A stretch of DNA of 64,000 nucleotides from Ischnura elegans (taxonomy: Eukaryota; Arthropoda; Insecta; Odonata; Coenagrionidae): contig NC_060258.1 in assembly GCF_921293095.1 (NCBI RefSeq), positions 7,516,607-7,580,606 on the forward strand, written 5' to 3'. Under the pieces are notes generated by a model, which saw only the letters and a program-made list of their open reading frames with translations, did not search any database and was not told where the DNA came from. The number at the start of each line of letters is the position of its first letter. Within the stretch, counting starts at the first letter, position 1. This document shows positions 44,250 to 56,352 of the stretch, piece after piece. Position numbers and translations under genes: made by a program.

Positions 44250-45240
44250 CAAAATCGTGGCAAATATATGATATGCAGAAGGTTGCCCTGTAATTACACC
44301 TGGTCAGATTCTCCAACTCCATCTTGGCTGACATTTTTTTGTTCGAGTTTTCCAGGAGCTGTATTACGTATCTCCAAACCGATCAGTGTGGCACCGATCG
44401 TCGGGTGGGACATCACACCGACTCCCGGTAAGCAGTCGTGTGATTCTGTACAAACCCAAGTGGTACAGCACAAACAAGAAAAAGAGAGATCATTGATAGC
44501 CGTACGGACACCAAAAATGTATCAGAATGGCCACCGAGTAGGGGGTTTCAGGAATCCCCCTCGTGCACATTGTACATTTTATTTTGTTTTTCCCTCATCA
44601 ACAAATAAATGTGAGGCTTTCTGCAATGTTTAATCTTTATCAACCTTTCAATAGGCCAGTATAATTTACTGTAACATCAAATACTCATTACCTTAGCATA
44701 AATATAAGTATTGGTTAATAAATATCAGATCTGCCATCATTTTATCATTTTCTCTCATTAATGATATCGCTTTCACTCACTTGGAATAGGCTTTATTTTA
44801 CTCAATCATAATTTATTTACTACCTTCACAAAATAAAAGAAAGAGATAATAAGAAATAGAATGGAGAAAAAGATAAATTGTCACAAACCTGTTTAATGAC
44901 TTGGTGATGAGGGGAAAACAAAATAAAACACAAAATTTGCATGGGGTATTCATGAAACCGACTAGTCGGTGGCTGTATAGACACCTTTTTTGTATTGGTA
45001 TGGCTAGCGATGACCTTCTATTTTCACGTCGGTGCTGCACCCATCGGCTTCTTACAGAATCGCAGGACTGCTTACCGCGATTCTCTATGATGTCCTACCT
45101 GGCGAATCGGTGTCGCACGGATCAGTTTGGAGATACAGAATACGGCCCCTGACCCGGTGGAATTCCTGAGTAACCTTCCACAGATGTCTACGCTTGGAAA
45201 ACCTGTGATAACCCTTTATATGATATGCATGCCTGGCAAG
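44250..45240. mobile_element. Diverged foldback element, arms about 400 bp
   Basis: Left arm 44.25-44.63 kb and right arm about 44.88-45.24 kb are inverted: GATCAGTGTGGCACCGAT / ATCGGTGTCGCACGGATCAG, CCGGTAAGCAGTC / GACTGCTTACCG, GACACCAAAAATGTATCAG / TAGACACCTTTTTTGTATTG, CCCTCATCA / TGATGAGGGG, and TATATGATATGC at the outer limits. ORFs within (44199-44633, 44901-45152) are shadows of the repeat. No known family recognised. Confidence 0.6.
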
Positions 45241-45748
45241 GTATGGTTTAATTTTTGGGGCTATCGACTTTATTTTGGCGTAATAATGTATGATCAAAGT
45301 ATTTAAATTCCTTTAATCTATTTTGAGGTCAATTTCTTGAAACCTTTTTTTAAATCGGCTTTTATGACATTTGTGTAGTGATTGTGTGAAAATTTGAATG
45401 GGATACTGTTTTAATTTGTGGTTCAATTTTATTCTTGGAGTTTGAAAGGTGAAGACAGAAATATTTTCTAAGTACTAATTGGAATGGTTAATGTTTTTTG
45501 CTCATATTTTTCTAGAGTGTCTTTGAGTTTATGCAGATAACTGTGTTGAGAAACTTTTTTATGTAACTGTAGAGTTAAAGATTTTGTTTGCTAGGTGTAT
45601 GTATTTATTTTGTATTTTAATGGTTCATTTGATTAATAATTAAAAAATCTGGGTGATTAATAAGGTTCTGTCCACCCTATGATAAAAACGGAGCTATGTA
45701 TCCAAATTTCTAATGGGTTACATATAAAAGGAAGGAAGCTGTCCATCG

Positions 45749-46258
45749 TCAGATGAAATTTTTCTGTATAATTGTGGCAGAGCTTGAATCATGATGGTTA
45801 AAGTGTTCATCTTTTGAGGTTTTGCATGAATGAAGCCATTTTTCAATGTATTCACGTGGGTGCAAGTGCGGACCTGTCAGACCATGTACCATCGAATGGG
45901 ACAAGTAATAATCAGACAGTGCAATGCCTGGAGGATTTGCGGGCAACATTTGGCCTTTACATTTGATTATTTTCAGCTAGGTTTTAATGGATTTTTTAAT
46001 GCGACTTGGATCATTTATATGCTTTAGAATTACTGTTGAATCATTGGAAACTCAAGTTCCGTGCTTAATACTAAATTACCAACGCATGCAATGGCTGGGT
46101 GGGTAGCTCCAAATACAATGCAAACTCTTCCTAAGTTTTCCATTCGTCTTCTTCAAGCAATACCTCCATTTAATTTTCATTGAAGGCTTTTCGTCTTCCT
46201 TCAAATGGACGGTCATCATCATTAGAATTACTGCGTTTGAAGCAATGATACCAATCAT
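45749..46258 (-). pseudogene. mariner-family transposase remnant, internally deleted
   Basis: The upstream part (about 46258-46076) reads DRPFEGR, then MEVLLEEDEWKT, then EEFALYLELPTQPLHAL, matching the order in the N-terminal helix-turn-helix region of mariner transposases (SGRP..., LL.ED...T..ELA..L.V...), with stops. The downstream part (45949-45749) reads PPGIALSDYYLSHSMVHGL, then EYIEKWLHSCKTSKDEHF, matching the C-terminal catalytic region (P..SP.DY.LF..M...L, W..SKDE.F). The middle with the first two catalytic Asp is missing; the final D of the DD34D motif lies in SDYYL. Confidence 0.75.
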
Positions 46259-46559
46259 TTAACATTGCTTCTTGTGCAGCAGCATCTCGGTTAACTTAAT
46301 GGGACTCTTGATGAACTTTATCCCCTGTTTTCTTTGAATGAAAGAAGGAAATCATTTCCTTTCACAAATGATGGTTAATTGGCTCAAACTTAGACATTTT
46401 CTCGCAAGACTAAGTATCTATTTCCGAGATGTATTCATCATGGTCATCGAGCGGTTTGTCTACCAAATGTCTTAGCTTGAGTCATAATGTTTCTGGTATT
46501 TCAAAACCAATGAGCAATCAGTTCTACAGCCATCTATTGACAGACAGCAAGACCTTTGC

Positions 46560-46690
46560 ATAGTCCATAACACATAATTGTTGTATGACTGGTTTTGCAA
46601 GTTTTAAGGATAATAGTATCAGTGTTATTTAAAAAACAGTTTCATAAAAAAGGATTTGGAAAACAAGATGACTTTGAGGTTTCTTTTCTC
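46560..46690. repeat. Inverted-duplication block matching 36590-36790
   Basis: Non-coding segment shared in inverted orientation with the minus arm; see that entry for the matched words. Confidence 0.75.
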
Positions 46691-47281
46691 TCTGAATAAA
46701 TATTACACCCAGTATTCTCCTACAGAGTTTATATTTAAATATTAGCAGGAGGTCTAGAACATTATAAATGCATTGAAAACATGTTCCACATGTTTTTTCC
46801 TCAGCTGTACTGTTGAGAAAAGAATAAATAGTGATTTTGGCTTAACAAAAGGCACTACTCCAAAAATTATAATTGCAGAAGCAAATTGTGTCTAACAGTA
46901 TGAAACTCGATTATTTCATTTTTTCATCAAAAATTTGAATCATTAATTTGTAGTTTGATTTCTCATAATTTGAAAAATGATACATCTGAATGATCTTTAT
47001 TGTCTATGGTATAGTTCGCATGAAGGGCCAGCTACGATGGCCAAAATCAATTTAAAAAAGACGCTGCATGAACTCAGAATATCATGGATCTTCTTGCTAA
47101 ACTTCATTTCAGTCGGCACTGTAGCTTTTCAGTGATTGATTAATAGGCGTGCAGACACCTCTCCATTTTTATATGAAAGCAGATACATAATGTTCAGCAT
47201 CCTTTTTTGTAATGCTATAGTGCATCCCATGCATGTATTTAAAAGGAGATTAGTATTTTGTCACTGTTACTTTGTCTGCAG

Positions 47282-47449
47282 AGTTTTGAAGGAGAAGGGG
47301 CAGATGATGAGGAGTCGGAGCCTTGTGTGGAGACTAAGGACTGCATTCAAGATGCAATTGAAAACAATTCACAGCTCACATGCTCAGCCCAAACCACTGA
47401 AATATACATTCCTGTGCCAGACTGCCTACTGCTCAGGGGTGACAAATTG
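47282..47449 (+). CDS. Exon A of plus-strand ZAD gene
   Basis: 168 bases, 56 codons, phase 0-0, acceptor TTTGTCTGCAG|AGT, donor TTG|GTAAGTTTTATTC. Reads SFEGEGADDEESEPCV, then ETKDCIQDAIENNSQLTCS, then AQTTEIYIPVPDC. It is strongly acidic and holds four Cys, but the spacing is not that of a zinc finger. Same length and borders as minus-strand copies at 6826 and 23847. I infer a linker or interaction segment between ZAD and fingers; it follows ZAD exon 2 in frame if no exon is skipped. Confidence 0.82.
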
Positions 47450-48171
47450 GTAAGTTTTATTCTTATGCAAAGGGAAACCTATATTGATCCATCTTCAGCT
47501 GTACAAATTTCTCAGTCACATGACAAAAGACAGTATGTCCGTCATAAATGTTATTTCAACTGGAAGTCACTAGCGTATATGCAACCTTCAGTAGCTGTAC
47601 TTTTCTAGTAGTAACACATAAGGTAGAAATCCGAACCACTTGAATCTTTTTTTATGCAAGTCAATATCAGTTGTACAACACTGCTAATCTGTTGAAAGAA
47701 ATGTCTGTTATACTGTGGAGTCGACTTTTGGCAAAGCCTTGTCAAATCTCTGTTCAAGCCATTAGTGGTGGCTGTAGCTGAGCTGTGTCTCATGATTGCC
47801 CTTTATTTGTGCAAGCCATCTTCCTCCTTTATTTTAACTAAGGGATCACCTAAAACTGTTGCAATAACTCTTTATATGCATAGGTTAAGAAAAGGTGAAG
47901 ACAATTAAAGGTACGCTGGGACCTCGATCTATCGTTCCCTTACTGTAAGTGACCAAAATTCTCATTAAAAACTCTCAATCAATGTGATCTTGGTAGTGTA
48001 GCTCCCCCTCTATTTGGACGTTTATATTCTGGAGTTTGATCTGTGAGTTACAAGATTCTCATAAGTATTTTGACCAGATGGAGTGGTCTCAATTAAAATA
48101 AGAGTTTTTATTATTGAATGAGGGAATTATTGTTTTGCTTTTATTGAGTGATGCCCATTATCCTCTTCTAG

Positions 48172-48288
48172 ATTCATGTGAAAGATGAGAATGAAGGTCA
48201 ACTCAATGAGAATTATCCCATGCTGTACTCATCAGATCCAGCTGCAATAACAAGTGATGCCTCTGACCCATTGGCCACTGATGACCAG
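48172..48288 (+). CDS. Exon B1 of plus-strand ZAD gene
   Basis: 117 bases, 39 codons, phase 0-0, acceptor CCTCTTCTAG|ATT, donor CAG|GTGAGTG. Reads IHVKDENEGQLNENYPM, then LYSSDPAAITSDAS, then DPLATDDQ. One codon shorter than the other B exons. Joins exon A in frame. Confidence 0.8.
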
Positions 48289-48449
48289 GTGAGTGTACTT
48301 TTGCCAAGTGTAATTTAATTTTTCTATGGCACAATGTCATTCCTTTATGCATTATTTATTTAAAGCTCTCAGCAGAAACATAATACGTTTTGCCTTGCCT
48401 GTTCAATCATGAACAACTACGGAAGAACTTTCATGTTTGAATCATTAAA

Positions 48450-50560
48450 ATAAAATGTAATGAAAAAATATTTTGTATTTTGCCAAACTGACCGCTCAAC
48501 TTTGCTCACTGAGCAATTAAGCTCTCTGTTATCAGGGCACTGAGCAGTCATTTGTTATGTGATCATACAAACACAGTTTCACTTCTGTTCACCACAGAAC
48601 AGATGGGGGGATGTAAGGATTTGGAGAGTTAAACTGAGCACTATTGACTTAGGTACGCTGAATAAGATTGATCGTGACATCATGATGCAGCTGCTAGCAA
48701 GATTCAACTACATATCTCTCATTCCATATGAGAGATTAATGTTCACAGGAATCAGGTTGTTGCCAATTTGGGTTTTGTGATGAAAGCAAACAGGAATTTA
48801 CTGTGGGGATAAGAGATACATCCTTCTTTGCCATTTTTAAATTGGGTGTTGCATTTTGGCAGTATAAGTCAGTTGCTAAAAGACATCAATTGTTAGTGAG
48901 GTGATCTCATTTTTATTAACTTTGAATCAATTTTCTTCAATTTGAGTGTTGGACATCAGCAATGAAAGTCAGTTCCCAAAAATATCAACTTTTAGTTAAT
49001 TGTTAGTACTGTTTTGCTATGGCAATGTCATTTTGAAGTGGAAATTCACAACACCTCAGCAGAACCAACAGCTTTTTTTTCTTTCCAGATCGTGAGAAAC
49101 CATGAAAGAATTATTGAAAGTGATTGATGCATTTTAATGAACAGATTTGGTGTATTTTGCCAAAGTGACAACTCAACATAGTTTACGGAGCCAGTGATGT
49201 CTCTGTCATCATGCCACTCAGCAGTCTTTATTTTTGTTATCATACAAACGCAGTTTTCACTCCCGATTATCTCGGAGCAGAAGGGGGGAAAGGAATTGAG
49301 AGTTATGCTTAGAACTGTAGAATTTGGAGCTCTCTAATTGATTGACAATGACATTATGATGCAGCTGCTAGCAAAATCTGACAACAAAACTCGTTCCATA
49401 TGAGAGATTGATATTCACAGGAATCAGATTGCTTCAAATTGGATTTTGTGATGAAAGTGAGCAGGAATTTATAACCAGTGCTAGGCAATTAAGGTCGATT
49501 GCCAAAAGATTTCAATTGTTGGTGACATGAAATGATTTTGATTAAATTTTACTCAATTTTCTGCTGCTATTATTCAAAGTTTTGAAACATTTTATTTTAT
49601 TTTGAAACAAACTATTTTTTATTGTAAGATAATATTATTCTTAGATTTTAAGAAATGTTTTTCTAGAAAATTCAAGTTTTTTTAATCAGTGCCTTTATAA
49701 TGTTAAATTTCGATTGAAGAAGGTTATTATTGTTTTGCCTTGTTATGTTGAAATGGAGTTATTATTGTTTTGTTTTTACTGACACCCATTGTTCTATTCT
49801 AGTGTCATGTGAAAGAGGAGAGCCAAGATCACCTCAGTGAGGAGAATTATCGTGTGCGCTACACATCAGATCCAGCTGGAATTTCAAATGGTGTATCAGA
49901 CCCATTGGCAACTGATGAATTGGTGAGTTAACTTTTGCCTTGTGTAGTTCCTTTTTCTTAGGGCACAATGTCATTATGTAGCAGAATATTCAAAAAAGCT
50001 CTCAGCAGATATCTACAGCATTTTCCCTCACCTGATCAGTCATTTACTAATACAGAAGAGCCTAAATGAATAATTATTTAAAATGAGTGATTCACTGTAT
50101 AATGTTACGTAGTGAAAGGATTTGGTGTATTTCGCCAAACTGACAGTAAACTTTGCTCATGGGGCAAGTGAGCTCTGTGACTTCAGGGCACTGAGGAGTT
50201 ATATTTTTTGTGATCATACAAACATAATTTTCTTTTCCGTTCACCTCGAAGCAGAAGGGGGCTAGAGAATTGAGGGTATAACTGAGTTCTGTTGAATTTG
50301 GTACTCTGACAGAATGACCATGACAACATGATGCAGCTGCTATCCAGATCTGACAACAAAATGAGTCCCTAATGAGGGATTTGTTATTCACAGGAATCAG
50401 GTTGTGCAGATTGGGAATTTGCGATGAAAGTGAGCAGGCATTTATGATGGGGACTAGGGATTTGTCCTTTTTACCATTTTTGAATGGGGTGTTGAACGTT
50501 GGCAGTACAAGTCGATTGCCAAAACACATCAATTGTTAGTGATGTGAACTGATTTTTATT
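48450..50560. repeat. Three tandem copies of an intron unit downstream of B exons
   Basis: Units at about 48.45-48.90, 49.10-49.53 and 50.10-50.56 kb share, in order: TTTGCCAAA(G/C)TGAC, GATCATACAAACACAG-like, GAAGGGGG, ATGATGCAGCTGCTA, TTCACAGGAATCAG, GATTGCCAAAA.A..TCAATTG. The first and third follow a B exon; the second has none. Confidence 0.75.
49803..49922 (+). CDS. Exon B2 of plus-strand ZAD gene
   Basis: 120 bases, 40 codons, phase 0-0, acceptor TTCTATTCTAG|TGT, donor TTG|GTGAGTT. Reads CHVKEESQDHLSEENYR, then VRYTSDPAGISNGVS, then DPLATDEL. It starts like the minus copy at 13531 (CHVKEE..DHL) and ends like that at 16581 (ATDEL). B1 and B2 can be used together or alternatively without changing frame. 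Confidence 0.8.
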
Positions 50561-51818
50561 TGCTACATAACAACTAAACACTCTTTAAACAGGGAGCAGG
50601 CAAAAGTATATGGCACTGGAAACTGTAAGTACGGATTAAGAGTTACCACGTTCCAACAATTTTTAGAGATTACATATAATTTTTAAATTTTTGCAGAGAT
50701 CGATTACGGTGCTAAAAATATTTCAAATAGTGTCAGCACAAAAGCGTCAATGCCTCTGAAATAAAAGCACCCTGGGTGATATAAATACCTATGATTAAAG
50801 CACAGTATAGGAACAGATTAGCGAGGATGCATCTGCTGCATTGTGAACACTTGAGGGGTTAAGGAGACCATTTCATGGTGGAATTCTGGAAATTTTTTCT
50901 ATCTTAAACTACGTATACAGATAAAGGATTTTACTCCACTCCATTGCAAGTTTTGAGAAAACACCAAGCACTCTGAACCAATGGCCATGCTGTGGACATT
51001 ATTGAAAGCCATTTGCCTATAATGCATTTCCCATCACCGTCATCACTGATCAATAATCTTAAGATTGGTTTCATGCACGTCTACTCTCAATTCTCTTATC
51101 AGGGTAACTTTTCACTGTAATGCACTATAAATGACCGTGTAAATCAAGCTTCTACATGATGGAATATTTTCTCCTTCATGTTGCCTCTTTGGCTATCGAG
51201 CAGCAAATACTCGCTGCATTGGTAGCATTCAAGCCACACTCTTATTATTGGTGTAAGGATTGTAGTTCAAGGCAGATGATGTCACTACCGTGATCACAAC
51301 ATGCATCTAGTGTCTCACTGGTAACATAGTAATGTGTCACATGACTTGAATGCGATCAAACAGTTAAATATAATGATATATTGTAAAAAAATTTCTTCTT
51401 AGGCTCCCTGATATTTAAATTTTCCACCTCACATCATACATCTGTCTGAAATGGACCTTACTAGTTGCCCACTCTGTAGTAATTCTTAGGCTTTTCAGGC
51501 TTTACCAGAAAAGCAACACCTTTATGCTAATTGTCTCAAATGTGAGTGAGTAAGCTTAAGACTGTGTAGGGGAAATTATACGGGGCCTCAGGATTTGTCC
51601 TTTACCATCTTTGGAAAGGGTATTGGATGTTGGCAAACCAGGTTGGTTGTTGTGAGGTATACATTTTTTGATGGAGCTTGTTGTGTGCATACACATAGTG
51701 GGATACACGACTCAAATATTTGGGGAAATGAAAAACTAGCTATACCTCACCACTGGATAGTCAGTCAATAAATCATTCATTTTTACAGCATGTCACAATT
51801 GGAACAACATTGACTCTC
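50561..51818. other. Intron stretch; possible piggyBac-like right end at 50845-50862
   Basis: CACTTGAGGGGTTAA resembles the right end of the 4911-6684 element (GCTTGAGGGG|TTAA), but no matching left end is found. Otherwise nothing supportable. Confidence 0.35.
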
Positions 51819-52001
51819 TCGAAAAAGGCCATTTGGGCTTATAGCCCTACAGGTCTCTCTCCATTCGGCCGACATTTCAGAGCACGAGTTGGCTTCCATC
51901 CTCAGGGCTAATAGGATGACAATGGAACCAAACTCGTGTTCCGAAGCATCGGCAGAATGGAGGGAGACCACCAGGCTGAAAGCCCAAATTGCCTTTTTCG
52001 A
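51819..52001. mobile_element. Palindromic element with hammerhead-like arms, diverged
   Basis: Arms TCGAAAAAGGC ... and ... GCCTTTTTCGA are inverted over about 80 bases each (GGGCTTATAGCC / GGCTGAAAGCCC; CTCCATTCGGCCGA / TCGGCAGAATGGAG; ACGAGTT / AACTCGT). The minus strand from 51905 reads CTGAGGATGGAAGCCAAC then TCGTGCTCTGAAATGTC: CTGANGA core, stem II, GAAA. The plus arm has a perfect GGAAC/GTTCC stem II but GAAGC. Same design as 11875 and 19625, different sequence family; no clear target duplication. Confidence 0.6.
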
Positions 52002-52951
52002 ATATATTCACCGGGAAAGCATCAGACTTAAAATTGACTTGCCCCCACGTAAATTGTCATAACTTGACTCCTTCAAAAAGGCACTACACCAAAAACTTCT
52101 TTGAGAACAACAACGAGAGAGGTAGCATCGTGGGATCAGAAGGAAAGATTCCACATCTATCTCCTCCAGCTTCATTTCATTTTATTTTTCTTTCCATGTA
52201 CTGGGTATTATTTCCTTGTAATTTCTTATATTTTTTGATACCCAGGTTTACATTACCTCTTTCTCGGCAGGTTTTCCAAGATTTCTCACGCCCCCTTCTT
52301 GTGTGGGTATTTTCCTGCTGTGGGTTTTTTTTCCAAAAAGGGCGATAGTCAATATCCTCAGGTTTTTCCCACGTTTGTTTTCATTTTATTCACTTGGTAA
52401 ATGGTTACTTTGTTGACTTACAATTTTGTTTGATGTTTGAAAATGGAACTTCTATGTCTCTTTTGTAATTTCTCTATCTGTATTTTCATGAGCTACATGA
52501 CTATATATTGAACTGCATAAATTTCATGCTTGATGAGGGGTTATATGGAAGATGGGACCTCCTAGTCCAAATCTCATATTATTATTATTGCGTCCAACTC
52601 TGATTGAATTTAAATAAAATTATTACCTTTAACAGATGAAATTGACATTTTTGTACTCCTTCTGCTTGTGTAGACAAAGATTCTTGGTTGTCCATGAAGG
52701 ATGTCATGAGACCATCATGTCTCAAAATATTGCTGATAAATTTGTTCTTCCCTCTTTGGAAGGTTTTTCTATGGCTAATTGAAATGACAAATTTGCGTAA
52801 TGGGCCAGATTTTGTTAGTCAATAAATTTATCCTTCCTGCTTCTCAGATCACAGAATAGATTTGCTGGGAATTTTTTAATTATGCATGCACCTGTAATTC
52901 ATGTTTTGGTTGTGATCTTTTTGCTCCTCCTACCAATTGGAGTTCTCTCAG

Positions 52952-53080
52952 AGTGGCATGGGAACAAATGGGTCCCCTTCTGTAAAAGCAGATCAGAGCA
53001 GTGATGATGAAGGACGAGATGCGCACATTGATAGCACTGGTGGGACCACAAATGAACTCGTGCCCCAACCCTCTGATCAG
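52952..53080 (+). CDS. Exon D of plus-strand ZAD gene (likely)
   Basis: 129 bases, 43 codons, phase 0-0, acceptor GTTCTCTCAG|AGT, donor CAG|GTAATAAT. Reads SGMGTNGSPSVKADQSS, then DDEGRDAHIDSTGG, then TTNELVPQPSDQ. Acidic, Ser/Thr-rich and of low complexity, like exons A-C, and its phase allows in-frame insertion between B2 and C. No second copy in the window, so support is weaker. No domain recognised. Confidence 0.65.
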
Positions 53081-53697
53081 GTAATAATTATATTTTTATT
53101 GGTCGAGTGATTTGCTTGTATAAATATAGGACATGTCAAGGAGTGAGTAAGATAAAAAAGCGTACAAGTTAAGAAAGAAAAAAATTTAGAATGAAGAAAT
53201 TAGTGCATAGTATAAAAAAGTGTTTCAAAGTAAACTCATTAATCTTGCACTTGAAGAGGGATGTGGTCTTTACTCACCTAACTTCCTGTGGAAACATTAA
53301 GTAACAAGAGGCCCATGTGCCTAGGGACATAACTCATTTTTTTGTTCTTTAAATGTTTTGTGGAGGCTTGAAACGTTACTAGTTTATTAACAATGATAAT
53401 TGTCATTGGTTGCATAATTATAAATATAATTTTTTGCCCAAGCAATTGCAGCATGCATGAACATATAGGGGTGAGGAAATATTGTCAATTTTTGAACTAG
53501 AGGGTGACATGGTGTGTATGAAGGCATTTTACCTCAGAGCTGCAGTATCCTCTTTTGAATTTTGAAAATTTTTTATAACTGGGTCTAGGGCTCCAAAAGA
53601 GGATATTAATCATCTCATGCAAGTAGAATTCACCATAACAAGTTGGCAATAATACATTAATATCTACAATTTTTCTGATAGAATCAAAAAACAAGTA
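53081..53697. other. Intron, nothing recognised
   Basis: AT-rich intron between exon D and the pogo-like element. Confidence 0.45.
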
Positions 53698-55303
53698 CAG
53701 TAGGACCACGATTTATCGTTCCTGCATTCATCGTTTTCCCGCATTCATCGTTTGGAGATCGTGCTCCCATCGAATAATTTTCCCCCATTCATCGTTTGAT
53801 AAAAATTAGACGAAGTGTTTACAACGTGTTATTTATGGGTAATGACAACAGACACATAGTTTGAATCTTCCCCAGGATATTGAAATGCGATAGGGAGAAG
53901 CAGAGTGCCGTGGGATAGTTACATTAGCACATTTCCCAAGATACGGTATCCCCCTCCATTCAGCACTCGCCTCCTTTCGTTGAAGCTTTCTTCTTCTCCG
54001 AAATAAAAAAAGGTCCCAGCTCGAGCAGGGATCGTATAACGACGACCTTAGCTTCAAAAGAAAGAAAATATCGAGTTACTCGAGAACAAAAGAAACCTTT
54101 TTCACGCCTCCCCCTCTCTCGACCGCTGACTTTTTTTAGCCGATTCCCTTTAAAGGTGGAGGTCAACTGCTGCATGAATCAGCATTTAGCGCAAAAGGTA
54201 TCTAAAAATGAATTTCGGCAATTGGTATTATACTTTCATTATATTGAGATATTAGTGATGTGCACGTAATTCAGTAAAGATTGATACTAAGCACGATGTA
54301 TTTCTAACGTTATTTAAGCATTTTAACTGGGAAATAGTTGGAAAAATACGATGGTGATTTCTGGCGAATAGCGATATCCTTGCAGCTGATAGTAAGCTTC
54401 ACGGCAGTTGATGCGATTTTTTTTTCGAAAACAGGTCGTCTGGTTACAATTTACGAGTTATGCTACAAGTTTCACATGTCTGAGTTGCTAATGAAGAGAT
54501 GTCTTCTAAGGATATTTTGTTTCTCTTGACTAGCAACCTGAATTCATCTGCTCATCTAGAGCTATGCTACTTATTGTTAGAAATGAGTGGGTAAGTTGTC
54601 TTCTCTATAGCATAAAAAATTCATTGCGCAGTCATATGGTCATGCTTTACCCTCTGCAGTAAGCTCTGCCTACGCCGTACGCAATAGCATTAGTGCCGAA
54701 CTTCACCTCGTACGAGTGGTTGGTCCCTGGTGAAAATAAGAAGTGGGATGAAGCCGAGGATCAGATGGGAGTGCTGCTGACGATTAACGCCACATTGCCT
54801 CAATCATATTAAAAATTTAATTGCTAGAAAGGAACATTTCAAATAATAAACTATTTTTGGCCTTCTTGATCCATTTCATAACCAATCTTTGCGACGGCGA
54901 AATCAGTTGTTTGTGGCATAACACGCACATTTCTCTCGTAAATACATGTCCTCGAAATGGAATTTGATGGATAAGAATTTTTACATCAGACAGAAATGCA
55001 TAATAGCCGTGAAAATTCCGAGTGGAGTGCAAACATTTTAGCAAGGCAGCTTGTTCTCTAAGGATTTTAGAAAGAGAGATAAGTCTAATCAACAATATGA
55101 CCTAAGTGTTTCGATAAAGTAATAATATTCCTGTAATCAGCTGAAATCTCGTTTGAATCCATTAATGAATGTCATTATTCGCAAAAAGCCAGCGGATCCT
55201 GGGACATAGGCAACCCGGACAAACATTCCCGCATTGATCGTTTTCCCGCATTCATCGTTTTTTCATCCATCCCCCTGAAAAACGACAGATTGAGGTTCCA
55301 CTG
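53698..55303. mobile_element. pogo/Tigger-like non-autonomous element, 1.6 kb, TA-flanked
   Basis: Left end TA|CAGTAGGACCACGATTTATC, right end, reverse-complemented, CAGTGGAACCTCAATCTGTC then TA. Both ends continue into CGTT and carry repeats of CCCGCATTCATCGTTT (three on the left, two on the right). TA target and CAGTGG-ACCTCG-type ends fit the pogo branch of Tc1/mariner. No transposase remains. A single left-end fragment of the same family (GGGACCTCGATCTATCGTTC) lies at about 47930. Confidence 0.7.
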
Positions 55304-56352
55304 TAGTCCTCATTTTTCTGTGTAGCATCTGCATATGTTGCACCCAGGAGACTTGATTATCAAGCTTTTCACCCGGGTAAGAACAACTGAGATTTTGTGT
55401 AAAATATGCATCACTTTTTGCAGAGTGAGGAGCTGGTTGCATACACTGTTGGGTCTCATGCACTAGTAGACCTTAAAAATACTTAAAAATATTGAGATTA
55501 TTCTCTTAAAAACTAATTTTTCTATGCTTTGAAAAATGAACATTTTATGTATACAGTTACTACTCGGAGTGCACCCCTAAAAATGCACCAAAAATCATGT
55601 TACCGGAATGGCATGCTTACAATCGTTTTAGGCTTACATCTTGTACGTAAAGTTGGGCATTGTATCCACTGTACTTTAGGTTAGATAGGCTTTGGAATGA
55701 GTACAACTTGCAGTTATAGTTTGCATGCTATGAGTTACTCCTTTAGACTCCTTAGCTATTTATTGCCTGGCTCACTACAGAATACCAAACTATTTCATCG
55801 TTACATGTAGAAATACAGCCCCTCGGTACAGTGAGGTAATATTGGAAGATGATAGAATGGTAGGCTAAATAGAATGATAGGCTGATAAAAATTTTGATGA
55901 ATAAACTATCTAGGAGATGTAATCCACAGAGTACAAACTCTTTTTACATGCGTGGAAGATATGTCAAAGTAAAGAATAATAATGGCAACAATATCATGAA
56001 GCAATTGAAATTACACCTAAGTCTCAATCACACATTCAAGCATTAGACAAGTATTCATTCACAAATTAGTTGTGATTTTTTACTTGATACTAATCCTACA
56101 TTTTCTTGATAAGATTGGTGTATTTTTTTTATCTTTTGAGCACTATGATAGATTATTGTACAATTTAGTGCTAAAAATGTCACACACAAGCTATTAGCAT
56201 GTGAATATTACAAAAGGAAATGTTTTACGGTTCCTTGTGCATATATATCAATGCCATAAATAGGAATCATTAATTTTTGGTGAACTCACGAATCTATTTC
56301 TACATTTCTGTATCTCTGTCTTTAATGATGCTGATTGTAGACTCATATGCAG

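Noticed and set aside
44199..44633. 144-codon plus-strand ORF
   Set aside because: Lies in one arm of a foldback; the other arm does not keep the frame.
50845..50862. Right end of a further piggyBac-like element (CACTTGAGGGGTTAA)
   Set aside because: No matching left end or TTAA partner could be found within reach.
54664..54812. Coding-like 49-codon segment beginning ALPTPYAIALVPNF inside the pogo-like element
   Set aside because: A stop directly precedes it and neither a start nor a usable acceptor fits; kept only as a possible captured fragment.
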